Part shown: piece after piece, positions 63,850-64,000 of the stretch
Layout of the letters: every line of letters begins with the position of its first letter
How positions within the stretch are numbered: the first letter of the stretch is position 1
NCBI GenBank assembly: GCA_035293405.1
Contig: DATDOE010000085.1
Location: 7,966-71,965 of the forward strand
Direction of reading: 5' to 3'
DNA: 64,000 nucleotides
Source of the DNA: Gp6-AA40 sp035293405
GTDB lineage: Bacteria > Acidobacteriota > Vicinamibacteria > Vicinamibacterales > UBA2999
Position numbers and translations under genes: made by a program
Notes under the pieces: generated by a model
Databases searched by the model: none
What the model saw: the letters and a program-made list of their open reading frames with translations, nothing else
What the model was told of the DNA's origin: nothing

Positions 63850-64000
63850 TTATTCCAAAATCTCCGTAATCGTCCCGGCGCCGACGGTACGGCCGCCTTC
63901 GCGAATCGCGTAGCGGGCCCCCTTCTCCAGCGCCACCGGCGTGTGCAGCGTCGCCGTGATCGACGTGTTGTCGCCCGGCATCACCATCTCCACGCCCTCC
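63850..64000 (-). CDS. tuf: Elongation factor Tu, C-terminal fragment
   Basis: The last 49 residues of EF-Tu are in the window (EGVEMVMPGDNTSITATLHT, then PVALEKGARYAIREGGRTVGAGTITEILE). They match domain 3 of the family. The 5' part lies outside the right edge. The order tuf, rpsJ, rplC is the standard start of the S10 operon; the rest of the str operon should be next. Confidence 0.98.
   Translation of the reverse strand, partial: EGVEMVMPGDNTSITATLHTPVALEKGARYAIREGGRTVGAGTITEILE

Overview
The window is GC-rich, almost fully coding bacterial DNA. The best fit is a chromosome of the Acidobacteriota, probably close to the Vicinamibacteria. I infer this from the mix of type IV pilus genes, MacA/FtsX-type exporters, NtrC-family regulators, a VKOR-thioredoxin fusion, an archaeal-type ProRS and a complete S10-spc-alpha ribosomal superoperon; no rRNA gene is present to prove it. 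I see no tRNA, rRNA, CRISPR array, prophage, integrase or intact insertion sequence.

Layout. 1-6.7 kb (minus strand): the start of a probable M48-type peptidase, a DUF4097-like lipoprotein, smc and a C-terminal processing protease. 6.7-8.9 kb (plus): a sigma70-type promoter, tatA, tatC and a HEAT-like protein. 9-13.6 kb: a small lipoprotein, proS and nadB on minus, facing aroB on plus. 13.6-32.9 kb (all minus): a type IV pilus region. It holds an NtrC-type regulator, a coiled-coil secreted protein, three minor-pilin genes (PilX/PilW/PilV-like), a histidine kinase, prepilin peptidase, a TPR-like membrane protein, an ABC-2 exporter, a VKOR-thioredoxin fusion, the major pilin with a sigma54 promoter, pilR, pilS, pilC, pilT and pilB. 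33.3-38.6 kb (plus): two Yip1-type membrane proteins, then a MacA-like adaptor and two FtsX-type permeases with no ATPase gene beside them. 38.6-44.7 kb (minus): a NifA-like AAA+ regulator with degenerate motifs, the PII protein, its uridylyltransferase GlnD and two paralogous outer-membrane beta-barrel-like proteins. 45.3-47.4 kb (plus): an EF-G-like GTPase. 47.5-64 kb (minus): tuf (3' end), the S10, spc and alpha ribosomal operons with secY, adk, map and infA, ending in rpoA and rplQ.

How the parts work together. PilS/PilR next to pilA, with a good -24/-12 element 5' of pilA, make a self-contained pilin control unit. PilB, PilT, PilC and PilD supply the pilus motor, platform and leader peptidase, and the VKOR-thioredoxin fusion could oxidise the pilin's two cysteines. 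GlnD and PII form a nitrogen-sensing pair. The ribosomal superoperon is in the canonical order and uses zinc-binding forms of S4, S14, L24 and L36.

The most unusual feature is in the spacers. Many gaps of 30-190 bp, including several inside the ribosomal superoperon, are filled by short words repeated in stuttered form and followed by their own reverse complement, so that each spacer can fold into one long imperfect hairpin. The words differ between spacers, but the same word recurs in distant spacers, which suggests dispersed repeat families rather than ordinary terminators. I do not recall a description of this architecture and rank it as the main thing to check.
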